A DNA stretch of 64,000 bases from Paraburkholderia acidicola. Its GTDB lineage: Bacteria > Pseudomonadota > Gammaproteobacteria > Burkholderiales > Burkholderiaceae. The position numbers and the translations under genes are program-made. The notes beneath the pieces are model-generated. The model ran no database searches. It saw only the letters and a program-made list of their open reading frames with translations, and was not told where the DNA came from. The DNA is taken from contig NZ_MTZV01000005.1 in assembly GCF_002362315.1 (NCBI RefSeq), forward strand, positions 109,826 through 173,825, in the 5' to 3' direction. Positions 16,457 to 25,596 of this stretch are shown in pieces (the stretch's first letter is position 1; the number at the start of each line of letters is the position of its first letter).

Positions 16457-17710
16457 ATGACTTATTGTGCGATTGACTTCGGCACGTCGAATTCGGCGGT
16501 CGCGTTGCCCGACGCCGCCGGGACGCTGCGTCTCGCGCCCGTCGAGCGTGACTACACGACGCTGCCTACTGCCGTGTTCTTCAATGTCGACGAGAATACC
16601 CGCGAGTTCGGCCGCGCGGCGCTGGAGGCGTATATCGATGGCTTCGACGGGCGCTTGATGCGCTCGATGAAGAGCATCCTTGGGTCATCACTGGCGGAAA
16701 CGACGACCGATCTCGGCGATGGGTCCGCGATCCGCTATACCGATGTGATCGCGCTGTTCGTCGAGCATCTGAAGCGCTCTGCGGAAACGGCCGCGGGCGC
16801 GCCGATTCATCGTGCAGTGCTGGGCCGGCCAGTGTTTTTCGTCGACGACGATCCTCGCGCCGACCAGCTTGCGCAGCAGCAGCTCGAGGCGGCGGCGCGC
16901 TCGGTCGGTTTGCGCGAGATCCACTTCCAGTACGAACCGATTGCCGCTGCCTTCGACTACGAATCGCATCTCGAGGCGGAAGGGCTCGTACTCGTGGCCG
17001 ATATCGGTGGGGGTACGTCGGACTTCTCGCTGGTGCGCGTCGGGCCGCAGCGCATGCATCGGCTCGAACGGAAAGACGATGTGCTCGCGCACCACGGTGT
17101 GCACGTGGCCGGAACCGATTTCGACCGCCGCGTCGAACTCGCGACGATCCTGCGCGAACTCGGCTATCAGACGTTCGATCCCGAAGGTCGCGAGATCCCG
17201 AACCGCGTGTATTTCGATCTGGCCACATGGCACCTGATCAACACCGTCTACTCGCCCAAGCGCGTCAGCGAACTGTCGCTGATGCGGCATCTGTATCCCA
17301 ACCTCCGGCATCACGACCGCCTGATGCGGGTCGTCGAGCGGCATCTGGGACACGCGCTGGCGGCACACGCGGAAGAAGCGAAGATCGGCGTGGCGGCGGG
17401 CGGCGAGACGGTAATCGACCTCGATGAAGTGGAGGATGATCTGCGGCTCGCATTCGATGAAGCCCAGCTCGTCGAGGCGGGACTGGAAGAAACCCGGCGT
17501 ATCGTCCTCGCCGCACGCGATACCGTGCAGGCCGCGGGCATTGCCCCACGCGACGTGACGGCGGTCTACTTCACCGGTGGATCGACAGGACTGAGGTTTC
17601 TGTCGAGCGCGCTGGCGGCCGCATTTCCGGACGCACAACCGGTGTTCGGCGATCGCCTCGCGAGCGTCGCAACCGGGCTCGGTATTCACGCGCAACGTCT
17701 GTTCGTCTGA
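16457..17710 (+). CDS. Hsp70 family protein, YegD-like
   Basis: A 417-residue protein covering only the actin-like ATPase domain of Hsp70. The phosphate-1 loop is AIDFGTSNSAVAL at the N-terminus, and the phosphate-2 loop is VADIGGGTSDFSLV (about 182-195). A connecting GRPVFF segment and the adenosine motif VYFTGGSTGLRFL near the C-terminus are present. There is no peptide-binding domain, as in E. coli YegD, whose role is unknown. An insert rich in RR/RH around 235-300 is typical of this subgroup. It is monocistronic and shares a bidirectional terminator with the cold-shock gene. Confidence 0.87.
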   Translation: MTYCAIDFGTSNSAVALPDAAGTLRLAPVERDYTTLPTAVFFNVDENTREFGRAALEAYIDGFDGRLMRSMKSILGSSLAETTTDLGDGSAIRYTDVIALFVEHLKRSAETAAGAPIHRAVLGRPVFFVDDDPRADQLAQQQLEAAARSVGLREIHFQYEPIAAAFDYESHLEAEGLVLVADIGGGTSDFSLVRVGPQRMHRLERKDDVLAHHGVHVAGTDFDRRVELATILRELGYQTFDPEGREIPNRVYFDLATWHLINTVYSPKRVSELSLMRHLYPNLRHHDRLMRVVERHLGHALAAHAEEAKIGVAAGGETVIDLDEVEDDLRLAFDEAQLVEAGLEETRRIVLAARDTVQAAGIAPRDVTAVYFTGGSTGLRFLSSALAAAFPDAQPVFGDRLASVATGLGIHAQRLFV

Positions 17711-17741
17711 AATAAAACTCGCATAAGCCTGTGCTAAAAAC

Positions 17742-17768
17742 AAAAAACCCCGCCAAGGCGGGGTTTTG
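17742..17768. terminator. bidirectional intrinsic terminator between yegD-like and csp genes
   Basis: AAAACCCCGCC and GGCGGGGTTTT form an 11-bp stem around an AA loop (17744-17767), with A-rich sequence on the left and T on the right, so it can stop transcription from both sides. Confidence 0.85.
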
Positions 17769-17794
17769 TGCGTCCAGAAAAGGAAGCGTGCAGC

Positions 17795-17998
17795 TTACAC
17801 CGGCTTGATGTTCGCAGCTTGCTTGCCCTTCGGGCCGGTCTTCACTTCGAAAGACACTTTTTGGTTTTCTTGCAGCGTCTTGAAGCCTTCCGTGCGGATT
17901 TCCGAGAAATGCGCGAACAGATCTTCGCCGCCGCCGTCGGGAGTGATGAAGCCAAAGCCCTTTGCGTCATTGAACCACTTGACGGTACCGGTTTCCAT
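17795..17998 (-). CDS. CspA-type cold-shock protein
   Basis: A 67-residue single cold-shock domain that binds single-stranded RNA/DNA and acts as an RNA chaperone. RNP1 is KGFGFI and RNP2 is DLFAHFS (Leu and Ala where VFVHFS is usual); the protein starts METGTVKWFN. AGGAA lies eight bases before the ATG at 17998. The open frame continues upstream, but those codons belong to the leader. A strong promoter about 150 bases upstream gives a long 5' leader, as in cold-regulated csp genes. A bidirectional terminator follows. Confidence 0.95.
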   Translation of the reverse strand: METGTVKWFNDAKGFGFITPDGGGEDLFAHFSEIRTEGFKTLQENQKVSFEVKTGPKGKQAANIKPV

Positions 17999-18141
17999 AT
18001 TACTTGTTCCTAAAGATGATGAATAAGGCCGAAGCCCGTGGGGTGCATGAAAATCAAGGAAGGGGGTAATGGGACCAACCGGAGTACCGTTGATGGGCGA
18101 ACTACGAAAGACCAATTCACTCGCCGCTTGAAATCCTGCCC

Positions 18142-18174
18142 GTCCGTTATACGGACATTTCGAGAGAAGGTCAA
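18142..18174 (-). promoter_or_regulatory. csp promoter: csp promoter with a palindrome over the -10 box
   Basis: Read leftward, TTGACC (18174-18169) and TATAAC (18151-18146) are 17 bases apart, a strong sigma-70 match. The expected start point near 18139 leaves a leader of about 140 bases before the ATG at 17998. The -10 box lies inside a perfect inverted repeat, GTCCGT-TAT-ACGGAC, at 18142-18156. The rest of the region up to the APC gene at 18459 shows no other element I can support. Confidence 0.6.
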
Positions 18175-18458
18175 TCGAAACCCGCAGCCGCACAAGGTTT
18201 TAGCTCCTGGCCCAAGTATTGCTTACAAAGCTTTCTATTCATCTGGATTTTTTCCTGGGGACAACCCGCATTTTCACTGCAATGATCTGGGGCAACCGTT
18301 AAACTACGCGCCGCGTGATGGTTGCACCCGGCCCGGGTTCGCGCACCACGCACGGCGGTCGGTCGCCGTTAAGAACAGATCCCGCTTCAACAGCTCTTTT
18401 TGCAGGGCGCCGCGGCGATACGATAGAGACCGGCAGGCTCTCGAACACAGGAGAAGAC

Positions 18459-20051
18459 GTGAAAAGTTCTATTCAACGGAACATCGGGCCGGTGGCGCTG
18501 ATGCTGACCGGCCTCGGTTCGATCATCGGCTCGGGCTGGCTGTTCGGCGCATGGAAAGCGGCAAAAATTGCAGGTCCGGCGTCGATTTGTGCATGGATTA
18601 TCGGTGCGGTCGTGATTCTCGCTATCGCGCTCACCTATGCCGAACTGGGCGCGATGTTTCCGGAGTCGGGCGGTATGGTGCGCTACGCGCGCTATTCGCA
18701 CGGCGCACTGGTCGGTTTTATCAGCGCATGGGCCAACTGGATTGCCATCGTCTCGGTGATTCCGATCGAAGCCGAAGCATCGATCCAGTACATGAGCACC
18801 TGGCCATACCAGTGGGCACACGATCTATTCGTGAACGGATCGCTAACCACACTAGGGTTATTGCTTTCCGCGGTGCTCGTGGTCATCTACTTCATGCTGA
18901 ATTACTGGGGCGTCAAGCTGTTCGCCCGGGCCAATTCGGCGATCACGGTCTTCAAGTTCCTGATTCCCGGTGCCACGATCCTGGGCCTGATGCTGACGGG
19001 CTTTCACCACGAGAACTTCGGTGAAGCCAGCACGTTTGCTCCGTACGGCTGGTCGGCGGTGTTTACCGCGGTGGCGACGAGCGGCATCGTGTTCGCGTTC
19101 AACGGTTTCCAGAGCCCGATCAACCTCGCCGGCGAAGCGCGCAATCCGGCGAAGAGCGTGCCGTTCGCGGTGATCGGCTCGATCCTGCTGGCGCTCGTGA
19201 TCTACGTGCTGCTGCAGATCGCGTACATCGGCGCGGTGAATCCGACCGACGTGCTGAAGGGCTGGAGCCATTTCAACTTCGCCTCGCCGTTCGCCGAACT
19301 CGCGCTCGCGCTGAATCTGAACTGGCTCGCCATCCTGCTGTATGTCGACGCATTCGTCAGCCCGAGCGGCACCGGTACGACGTACATGGCAACGACGACC
19401 CGCATGATCTACGCGATGGAGCGCAACAACACGATGCCCAAGATGTTCGGCAACGTGCATCCGCTCTACGGCGTGCCGCGTCAGGCGATGTGGTTCAACC
19501 TGCTCGTGTCGTTCATCTTCCTGTTCTTCTTCCGCGGCTGGAGCTCGCTGGCGGCGGTGATTTCGGTGGCGACGGTGATCTCGTACCTGACGGGCCCGAT
19601 CAGCCTGATGGCCCTGCGCCGCGCAGCAACCGATCTCGACCGGCCGCTGCACATTCCGGGCATGAAGGTGATCGCGCCGTTCGCCTTCGTCTGCGCATCG
19701 CTGATCCTGTTCTGGGCGAAATGGCCGCTCACCGGCGAAATCATCCTGCTGATGATCGTCGCGCTCCCGGTGTACTTCTACTATCAGGCGAAGGCAGGCT
19801 TCGCCGGCTGGGGCCGCGATCTGAAGGCAGCGTGGTGGCTCGTCGCGTATCTGCCGGTGATGGCGGTTCTGTCGCTGATCGGCAGCAAGCAGTTTGGCGG
19901 CCACAACATCCTGCCGTACGGCTGGGACATGCTCGTCGTGATCATCTGCTCGCTGATCTTCTATTACTGGGGTGTGCATACCGGCTATCGCACCGACTAC
20001 CTCAACGAGCGTGAGAACCCGGACGAGATTCTCGAAGGGATCGGCGCTTGA
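18459..20051 (+). CDS. APC family amino acid permease
   Basis: A 530-residue integral membrane transporter with about 12-14 helices. The family's helix-1 motif is GLGSIIGSGWLFGAWKAAKIAGPAS, and the helix-6 region reads IVFAFNGFQSPINLAGEARNPAKSVP. Both are standard for amino acid-polyamine-organocation antiporters. The start is a GTG at 18459 with AGGAGA at 18449-18454; no in-frame ATG in a suitable place exists, and upstream codons read as Arg/Gly-rich noise. The charged tail ENPDEILEGIGA is soluble. The substrate amino acid is not evident. Monocistronic, with a hairpin after the stop. Confidence 0.88.
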   Translation: MKSSIQRNIGPVALMLTGLGSIIGSGWLFGAWKAAKIAGPASICAWIIGAVVILAIALTYAELGAMFPESGGMVRYARYSHGALVGFISAWANWIAIVSVIPIEAEASIQYMSTWPYQWAHDLFVNGSLTTLGLLLSAVLVVIYFMLNYWGVKLFARANSAITVFKFLIPGATILGLMLTGFHHENFGEASTFAPYGWSAVFTAVATSGIVFAFNGFQSPINLAGEARNPAKSVPFAVIGSILLALVIYVLLQIAYIGAVNPTDVLKGWSHFNFASPFAELALALNLNWLAILLYVDAFVSPSGTGTTYMATTTRMIYAMERNNTMPKMFGNVHPLYGVPRQAMWFNLLVSFIFLFFFRGWSSLAAVISVATVISYLTGPISLMALRRAATDLDRPLHIPGMKVIAPFAFVCASLILFWAKWPLTGEIILLMIVALPVYFYYQAKAGFAGWGRDLKAAWWLVAYLPVMAVLSLIGSKQFGGHNILPYGWDMLVVIICSLIFYYWGVHTGYRTDYLNERENPDEILEGIGA

Positions 20052-20118
20052 GGTATTACATACGCGGTCTGCCTGCCTGAATGGTGGGCAGACCGCGCAG
20101 CAGAGCGGATGCGGTAAA

Positions 20119-20166
20119 CGACAAGGCCCGCCTTGACTGATTCAGGTCAAGGCGGGCCTCGTCGTT
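20119..20166. terminator. long hairpin between convergent APC and dioxygenase genes
   Basis: A perfect 14-bp stem (AGGCCCGCCTTGAC at 20124-20137 with its complement at 20146-20159) is extended by ACGAC/GTCGT. The T-run on the right is short (TTT), so termination strength is moderate. Confidence 0.65.
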
Positions 20167-20205
20167 TCTGGTTACGGCGTTGATACCACCGCCGCTACGT
20201 CGCTG

Positions 20206-20991
20206 TTATGCGCTGCCGAATACGTAGTTCGTCATCGCCAGGGTGCGCTGGTAGGTGCCCAGCGACTGGATCGACAGCGTGTAATCGTCATCCGCGGCGC
20301 CGAGTGCGGCGAATACCGGCAGCAGGTGCTCGTCGGTGGGATGCATCAACACCGCGTGCGGCGCACGGCTGCGATAGTCGAGCAACGCATCGATATCGTG
20401 TGCGGCCAGCCGCTCTTCGAACCAGTCCGTGAATTCGGCGACACGCGGATCGGCGTCTTGCGGGCTTGCCGAGAAGTCGGCGCTGCGCAGGTTATGCGTG
20501 ATCTGGCCGGAGCCGATCACCATCACGCCATCGTCCTTCAGCGCGCGCAGCGCCCGGCCTACACGGAAGTGGTGAGCGGCGTCCATGTGAGGCTGGATCG
20601 ACAACTGTGCGACGGGGATATCGGCGGCAGGGAACATCAGCAGCATCGGCACCCATGCGCCGTGGTCGAGCCCGTGTGCTTGCGTGGTTGCAAGCAGGCC
20701 GTGCTCGCTCAGCTGAGCGGCGGCGCGGCGTGCCACGTCGGGCGCGCCGGGGGCCGGATAGCGGATCTCGTAGAGCGCGCGCGGAAAGCCGTAGAAGTCG
20801 TGGATCGTCTCGGGTTGTTGCGCGGTGCTGGCCACCGGCGCTGCCGTGCCCCAGTGGGCGGAGAGCATCAGGATCGCGTCAGGACGCGGCAACTGGGTCG
20901 ACAACGCCGCGAATTCGCCCGACGGCATGGACGGATCGATCGGCAGGGTTGGCGCACCGTGCGAGAGGAAAAGAGCAGGTAGACGGGTCAT
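20206..20991 (-). CDS. DODA-type (LigB-like) extradiol ring-cleavage dioxygenase family protein
   Basis: A 261-residue member of the class III extradiol/4,5-DOPA dioxygenase family (YgiD-like). Metal-ligand candidates are His11 in LFLSHGAP, His46 in LSAHWGT, His in GSGQITHNL and His in HPTDEHLLP, with GLDHGAW (His110) in the active-site loop. In bacteria YgiD-like enzymes are often zinc-containing with unclear natural substrates. I chose the start at 20991 (MTRLPALF) because family members begin just before the first metal His. The upstream gene is ubiX, 178 bases away and in the same direction, but coexpression is not obvious. Confidence 0.85.
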   Translation of the reverse strand: MTRLPALFLSHGAPTLPIDPSMPSGEFAALSTQLPRPDAILMLSAHWGTAAPVASTAQQPETIHDFYGFPRALYEIRYPAPGAPDVARRAAAQLSEHGLLATTQAHGLDHGAWVPMLLMFPAADIPVAQLSIQPHMDAAHHFRVGRALRALKDDGVMVIGSGQITHNLRSADFSASPQDADPRVAEFTDWFEERLAAHDIDALLDYRSRAPHAVLMHPTDEHLLPVFAALGAADDDYTLSIQSLGTYQRTLAMTNYVFGSA

Positions 20992-21169
20992 CGCAGCGAG
21001 GCCGCGGCAAAAGCGGCTAGAAGGTTTCGTTGCGTTGAATATAGAGGCGAACCCGCTGTGGATAAACACGCGGGCGCGGATTTAACTGCGTCGCGGCTGT
21101 TGCTAATCGGCCTGGCGCGGAGTGGCCTGCGCAACTCCACTGAACCCGGGCCGGTGCAAACGCTGCAGA

Positions 21170-21787
21170 TCACTCTTCCGTACTACGCAGACCGCCCCAG
21201 ACCGGCGCGAGACCCGGCCCGCCGAGTGCGAACAGGTCCAGCACGCGCGCCACCGTGTGATCGACCATTTCGTCGATCGATGCCGGTGCGTTGTAGAACG
21301 CCGGCAACGGCGGAAAAATCACACCGCCCATTTCAGTCACGGCCGTCATGTTGCGCAGATGCGCGAGATTGAGCGGCGTCTCGCGGACCATCAGCACCAG
21401 CCGGCGGCGCTCCTTCAGCGTGACGTCGGCCGCGCGCGTGATCAGGTTGTCGGAGAGCCCGTGCGCAATGCTCGCAAGCGTTTTCATCGAACACGGCGCG
21501 ACGATCATGCCGTCAGTGCGGAAGGACCCGGACGCAATGGTTGCGCCGACATCGCGCACCGAATGGACCACATCGGCGAGCGGATGAACGTCTTCTTTCG
21601 ATAACTGCAGTTCGTGCCGGATATTGAGCCAGCCGGCACTGGAGATCAGCAGATGGGATTCAACGCCGCCAAGCCGCCGTAGCGTTTCAAGCAGCCGGAT
21701 GCCGTACACAGCGCCGGTCGCGCCGGTGATCGCGATGATCAGCCGGTGCGGTGCCGCCACGCTTGGGTCGAGGGAGGGCGGCACCAT
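21170..21787 (-). CDS. ubiX: flavin prenyltransferase UbiX
   Basis: A 205-residue enzyme that joins dimethylallyl phosphate to FMN, making the prenylated cofactor for UbiD-type decarboxylases in ubiquinone synthesis. Visible motifs are the N-terminal FMN loop IIAITGATGAVYGIRLLE, the MIVAPCSMKTLASIAHG block (about 94-110), and LVLMVRETPLN with MGGVIFPPLPAFYN near the C-terminus, all typical of UbiX/Pad1. A UbiD gene is not in the window. It is 31 bases downstream of grxD in the same direction, so the two may be cotranscribed. Confidence 0.93.
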   Translation of the reverse strand: MVPPSLDPSVAAPHRLIIAITGATGAVYGIRLLETLRRLGGVESHLLISSAGWLNIRHELQLSKEDVHPLADVVHSVRDVGATIASGSFRTDGMIVAPCSMKTLASIAHGLSDNLITRAADVTLKERRRLVLMVRETPLNLAHLRNMTAVTEMGGVIFPPLPAFYNAPASIDEMVDHTVARVLDLFALGGPGLAPVWGGLRSTEE

Positions 21788-21818
21788 CGTGCGGACGAGC
21801 GGTTCGTGAGGATGCCGC

Positions 21819-22130
21819 TCAGGCGGCAGCGAACAGTTGCTGCAGCTCGCCCGACTGATACATCTCCATCATGATGTCCGAGCCGCCGACAAACTCACCC
21901 TTCACGTACAGCTGCGGGATGGTCGGCCAGTTCGAGAATTCCTTGATGCCCTGACGGATGCCGTCGTCCTCGAGGACGTTGACGGTCTTCAGTTCGTCGA
22001 CGCCACATGCCTTCAGGATCTGGATGGCGCGGCCCGAAAAACCGCACATCGGGAATTGCGCGGTGCCCTTCATGAAGAGCACGACGGTGTTTTCGTCGAC
22101 GATTTGCTTGATGCGTTGTTGCGTGTCCAT
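21819..22130 (-). CDS. grxD: monothiol glutaredoxin GrxD
   Basis: A 103-residue monothiol glutaredoxin (Grx4 type). The CGFS active site lies at 29-32, with the conserved FMKGTAQFPMCGFSG approach and the WPTIPQLYVKGEFVGGSDI glutathione/partner-binding stretch. Such proteins carry and hand on iron-sulfur clusters rather than reduce disulfides. It lies between prmC and ubiX on the same strand; 81 bases separate it from prmC, so it may have its own promoter or be part of the hemA-prfA-prmC run. Confidence 0.95.
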   Translation of the reverse strand: MDTQQRIKQIVDENTVVLFMKGTAQFPMCGFSGRAIQILKACGVDELKTVNVLEDDGIRQGIKEFSNWPTIPQLYVKGEFVGGSDIMMEMYQSGELQQLFAAA

Positions 22131-22211
22131 GAGGCTGACCTTGCGGTTCCAGAGTGATGTGGGGATAGGTTGAAATGATAGCGGATTTCGCGTAGAGCGG
22201 CCTCGCGCGCC

Positions 22212-23048
22212 TCAGCCGGGCATCTGGCCACCGCTGATACGCTCGATCCCGGCAAGATCGCGGGCCGAACTGGCGGCGAGCAAACCGCGCTCCGTGAGCA
22301 GTGCGCGTACGGCCGCTGCCTGGTCGTAGCCGTGCTCGATCCAGAGTGCGCCGCCGGGCACGAGGTGGGGCGGCGCGCCTGCGACGATCATGCGGATCGC
22401 CGCCAGGCCGTCGGCCTCGTCGGTCAATGCGCCGCGCGGTTCGAAGCGCAGATCGCCCTGGCTCAGATGAGGGTCGTCGCTGGCGATATACGGGGGATTG
22501 CTGACGATGACGTCGAACTGCAGCGCAGTATCGAGTGCTGCGTACCAGTCGCCGTGTGCGAATTGCAGCGGTCCGCCGGGACGCGCTGGATCGAGCAATC
22601 GAGCGGCGTTGCGCGCCGCGACGCCGAGCGCTCCGGCCGAGCGGTCAGTTGCCCGGATGCGCGCATCGGGCCGCTCCGAGGCGATCGCGACAGCAATCGC
22701 GCCGGTGCCGGTGCCCAGATCGAGGACACGCGGCGCCCGGCGCCCGACAAGTACCGCCAGCGCCGTTTCAACGAGCAATTCGGTTTCGGGCCGCGGAATC
22801 AGCACATCCGGCGTGACCTCGAAGTCGAGCCCGAAGAATTCCCGCGAGCCGATCAGTTGCGCCACCGGCTCGCCCGCCACACGGCGTGCTTCGAGCGCGC
22901 GGAAACGATCGACAGGCGCGGCATCGAGCGGCTCGTCGCTGCGCGTAATCAACTCGGTACGGCGCCAGCCGAGCACATGCCCGAGCAGGATGCGCGCTTC
23001 GAGTGGCGCTAGCGGCGAGGCACGCAACAGGGCGGCGACGGTATCCAT
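22212..23048 (-). CDS. prmC: release factor glutamine N5-methyltransferase
   Basis: A 278-residue enzyme that methylates the Gln of the GGQ motif in release factors. It has the N-terminal helical release-factor-binding domain (1-80), the IPRPETE segment at 84-90, the SAM loop VLDLGTGTGAIA (about 108-119) and the catalytic NPPY at 184-187. It starts 12 bases after the prfA stop and on the same strand, so enzyme and substrate are made from one transcript, as in many bacteria. The high Ala/Arg content at the C-terminus reflects the genome's base composition. Confidence 0.96.
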   Translation of the reverse strand: MDTVAALLRASPLAPLEARILLGHVLGWRRTELITRSDEPLDAAPVDRFRALEARRVAGEPVAQLIGSREFFGLDFEVTPDVLIPRPETELLVETALAVLVGRRAPRVLDLGTGTGAIAVAIASERPDARIRATDRSAGALGVAARNAARLLDPARPGGPLQFAHGDWYAALDTALQFDVIVSNPPYIASDDPHLSQGDLRFEPRGALTDEADGLAAIRMIVAGAPPHLVPGGALWIEHGYDQAAAVRALLTERGLLAASSARDLAGIERISGGQMPG

Positions 23049-23060
23049 GCGAGCCTGCCG

Positions 23061-24143
23061 TCAGTCAGCGTCGCCCAGCGACGCCAGCAGTTCGGCCTGA
23101 TGCTCGCTGACGAGCGCCGCGATCAGTTCGTCGAGATCGCCGTCCATGATCGAGTCGAGCCGGTACAGCGTCAGGTTGATCCGGTGATCGGTCAACCGCC
23201 CCTGCGGAAAGTTGTAGGTGCGGATACGTTCCGAGCGGTCGCCGGAGCCGATCAGGCTCTTGCGCGTCGCGGCTTCTTTCGCCTGCTGCTCGTGAGATTG
23301 CTTGTCCTTGATGCGCGCAGCTAGCACCTTCAGCGCGCGATCTTTGTTCTTGTGCTGCGAGCGATCGTCCTGGCACTCGACGACGATACCGGTCGGCAGG
23401 TGGGTAACGCGCACCGCCGAGTCGGTCTTGTTGATGTGCTGGCCGCCCGCGCCGGACGCGCGGAACGTGTCGATACGCAGATCGGCTGGATTGATTTCGA
23501 CTTCGCCAATCTCATCCGCTTCGGGCATCACGGCGACGGTGCAAGCAGACGTGTGAATGCGGCCCTGCGTTTCGGTGGCCGGCACGCGTTGCACGCGATG
23601 CCCGCCCGATTCGAATTTCAGCTTCGAATACGCCGCTTCGCCCGCGATCCGCACGATCACTTCCTTATAGCCGCCGAGGTCGGATTCGCTCGCCGACATC
23701 ATCTCGACCTGCCAGCGGTTGCGTTCCGCGTAGCGCAGGTACATCCGCAGCAGATCGCCCGCGAACAGCGCCGATTCGTCGCCGCCCGTGCCCGCGCGGA
23801 TTTCGACGAAGATGTTGCGCTCGTCGTTCGGATCTTTTGGCAGCAGCATCTTCTGCAGTTCGGCGGCGAGCTGTTCCATGCGCTCGCGTGCCGCGCGGAT
23901 TTCTTCTTCCGCGAAGTCGCGCATCGATGCATCGGCGAGCAGTTCCTGCGCGGTCGCCGCATCGCCGGCCGCGTGGCGCCACTGCGCGTACTGCTCCACG
24001 ACCGGGCCGAGTTCGGCATGCTCACGCGTGAGCTTGCGGTATTGGTCGAGATTCGCCGTGATGTCTTCACGGCTCAACAGATCGTTTAGTTCGGCCAGTC
24101 GGGTAGTGAGCTGGTCGAGCTTGCTTTGCATGCTCGTTTTCAT
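23061..24143 (-). CDS. prfA: peptide chain release factor 1
   Basis: A 360-residue class I release factor recognising UAA and UAG. The PAT tripeptide (188-190) is the RF1 anticodon-like motif and the GGQ catalytic motif is at 233-235. The coiled N-terminal domain and VEIRAGTGGDESALFAGDLLRMY block are standard. Length matches the family. An alternative ATG lies five codons in (MQSKLDQL); neither start has a strong ribosome binding site, and I keep the longer one because it gives the usual 360 residues. It lies between hemA and prmC on the same strand, the common order. Confidence 0.96.
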   Translation of the reverse strand: MKTSMQSKLDQLTTRLAELNDLLSREDITANLDQYRKLTREHAELGPVVEQYAQWRHAAGDAATAQELLADASMRDFAEEEIRAARERMEQLAAELQKMLLPKDPNDERNIFVEIRAGTGGDESALFAGDLLRMYLRYAERNRWQVEMMSASESDLGGYKEVIVRIAGEAAYSKLKFESGGHRVQRVPATETQGRIHTSACTVAVMPEADEIGEVEINPADLRIDTFRASGAGGQHINKTDSAVRVTHLPTGIVVECQDDRSQHKNKDRALKVLAARIKDKQSHEQQAKEAATRKSLIGSGDRSERIRTYNFPQGRLTDHRINLTLYRLDSIMDGDLDELIAALVSEHQAELLASLGDAD

Positions 24144-24278
24144 CGGTCGGTCGGAGCGTGTTCCGGAAAGGACGGCGGGGTAAGTAAGGAACGGACTGGG
24201 CGCGGGCCCTGAGGCGGGCGCCGGGCGGGCTCGCGGGGAAACGGCAAGCGGGCCCGGGGCGCGGTGGCGGCAGGGCCG

Positions 24279-25565
24279 CTAACGCTCCGTAGAGCCGGAG
24301 TGTTTGTAGAAGCCGCCCATCAGGTCGATGAGCGCGTCGCGGTCCGCACCGCTCGCGCGATTGAGCGCATGTGTGGGACCGTGGATCAGTTTGTTGGTGA
24401 GCGCCTGCGACAGCGCTTCGAGCACGGCAGCGGGATCTTCGCCGCGCGCGAGCATCTTTTGCGCGCGCTCCACTTCCGCGCGACGCAGCGCGTCCGCCTG
24501 GGTGTGCATGTGGCGAATGACCGGCACGATGCTGCGCGCATCGAGCCACTGCATGAAGTTCTGTACGCGCGTTTCGATGATCGCTTCGGCCTGGGCGACT
24601 GCGGCCTGGCGCGAGGCATTGCCTTCGCGAACGATCGCGCCGAGGTCGTCGACGGTGTACAGGAAGACGTCTTCGAGCTTGCCGACTTCGGGTTCGATGT
24701 CGCGCGGCACCGCGAGGTCGACCATGAAAATCGGCCGGTGGCGGCGGGCCTTCACGGCGCGCTCGACGGCGCCGAGCCCGATGATCGGCAGCGTCGATGC
24801 CGTGCACGACACGACGATATCGAACTCGTGCATCCGTGTGGGCAGCTCGGCGAGCGGAATGGCGCGACCGTTGAAGCGTTCAGCGAGCCGTGAGCCGCGT
24901 TCGGCGGTGCGATTCGCGACCACCAGTTCGCGCGGCTGCTGGGCGGCGAAGTGCGTCGCGCACAGTTCGATCATTTCGCCCGCGCCAATGAACAGCACGC
25001 GCTGGTTCGCGATCTTGTCGAAGATGCGCTGCGCGAGCCGCACGGCGGCGGCGGCCATCGAGACCGACTGCGCGCCGATTTCAGTGGTGCCGCGCACTTC
25101 CTTCGCGACTGCGAAGGTGCGCTGGAACAGCTGGTTCAGGTAAGTCCCGAGCGCGCCGGCTTCCGATGCCGTGCGTACCGCGTCTTTCATCTGCCCGAGA
25201 ATCTGCGTTTCGCCGAGCACCATCGAATCGAGCCCCGACGCAACGCGAAACGCATGGCGTACCGCTTCCGACTGCGGCAGCGCATAGACGTGTGGCGCGA
25301 GTTCGTCGACGGGGAGGTTGTGGTACTTCGACAGCCAGTGGATGGCGGCTTCGCGGGCGGCCTGGTCGTCGGTGGCGCAGTAGAGTTCGGTGCGGTTGCA
25401 GGTGGACAGGATGGCGGCTTCGGGGGCCGTGGGGGCCATGCGCCCCAGCCAGAGGTCCTTGAACGTCGCGAGGGCAGGTTTGATCTGTTCGAGCGGAAAC
25501 GCCACACGTTCGCGCAAGGCGACGGGTGCGGTGTGGTGATTGATTCCGATCGTTAGAAGCTGCAT
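24279..25565 (-). CDS. hemA: glutamyl-tRNA reductase
   Basis: A 428-residue enzyme making glutamate-1-semialdehyde, the first step of C5 tetrapyrrole synthesis. The catalytic Cys56 is in the STCNRTE motif (54-60); GETQILGQMKDA (118-129) and the NADP-binding loop VLFIGAGEM (about 190-198) follow. The C-terminal dimer helices end MGGFYKHSG. I chose the start at 25565 (MQLLTIGINH), which is where the family begins; an upstream ATG at 25589 overlaps the predicted -10 box. It heads the hemA-prfA-prmC run. Confidence 0.96.
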   Translation of the reverse strand: MQLLTIGINHHTAPVALRERVAFPLEQIKPALATFKDLWLGRMAPTAPEAAILSTCNRTELYCATDDQAAREAAIHWLSKYHNLPVDELAPHVYALPQSEAVRHAFRVASGLDSMVLGETQILGQMKDAVRTASEAGALGTYLNQLFQRTFAVAKEVRGTTEIGAQSVSMAAAAVRLAQRIFDKIANQRVLFIGAGEMIELCATHFAAQQPRELVVANRTAERGSRLAERFNGRAIPLAELPTRMHEFDIVVSCTASTLPIIGLGAVERAVKARRHRPIFMVDLAVPRDIEPEVGKLEDVFLYTVDDLGAIVREGNASRQAAVAQAEAIIETRVQNFMQWLDARSIVPVIRHMHTQADALRRAEVERAQKMLARGEDPAAVLEALSQALTNKLIHGPTHALNRASGADRDALIDLMGGFYKHSGSTER

Positions 25566-25590
25566 ATGCGGGGCTATGGTTGCGGCCAAT

Positions 25591-25596
25591 ATTATA
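25591..25596 (-). promoter_or_regulatory. -10 box upstream of hemA
   Basis: A perfect TATAAT (complement of 25591-25596) lies 25 bases before the hemA ATG, giving a leader of about 20 bases. A -35 match at the right distance (GACTGA) is weak. Confidence 0.45.
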
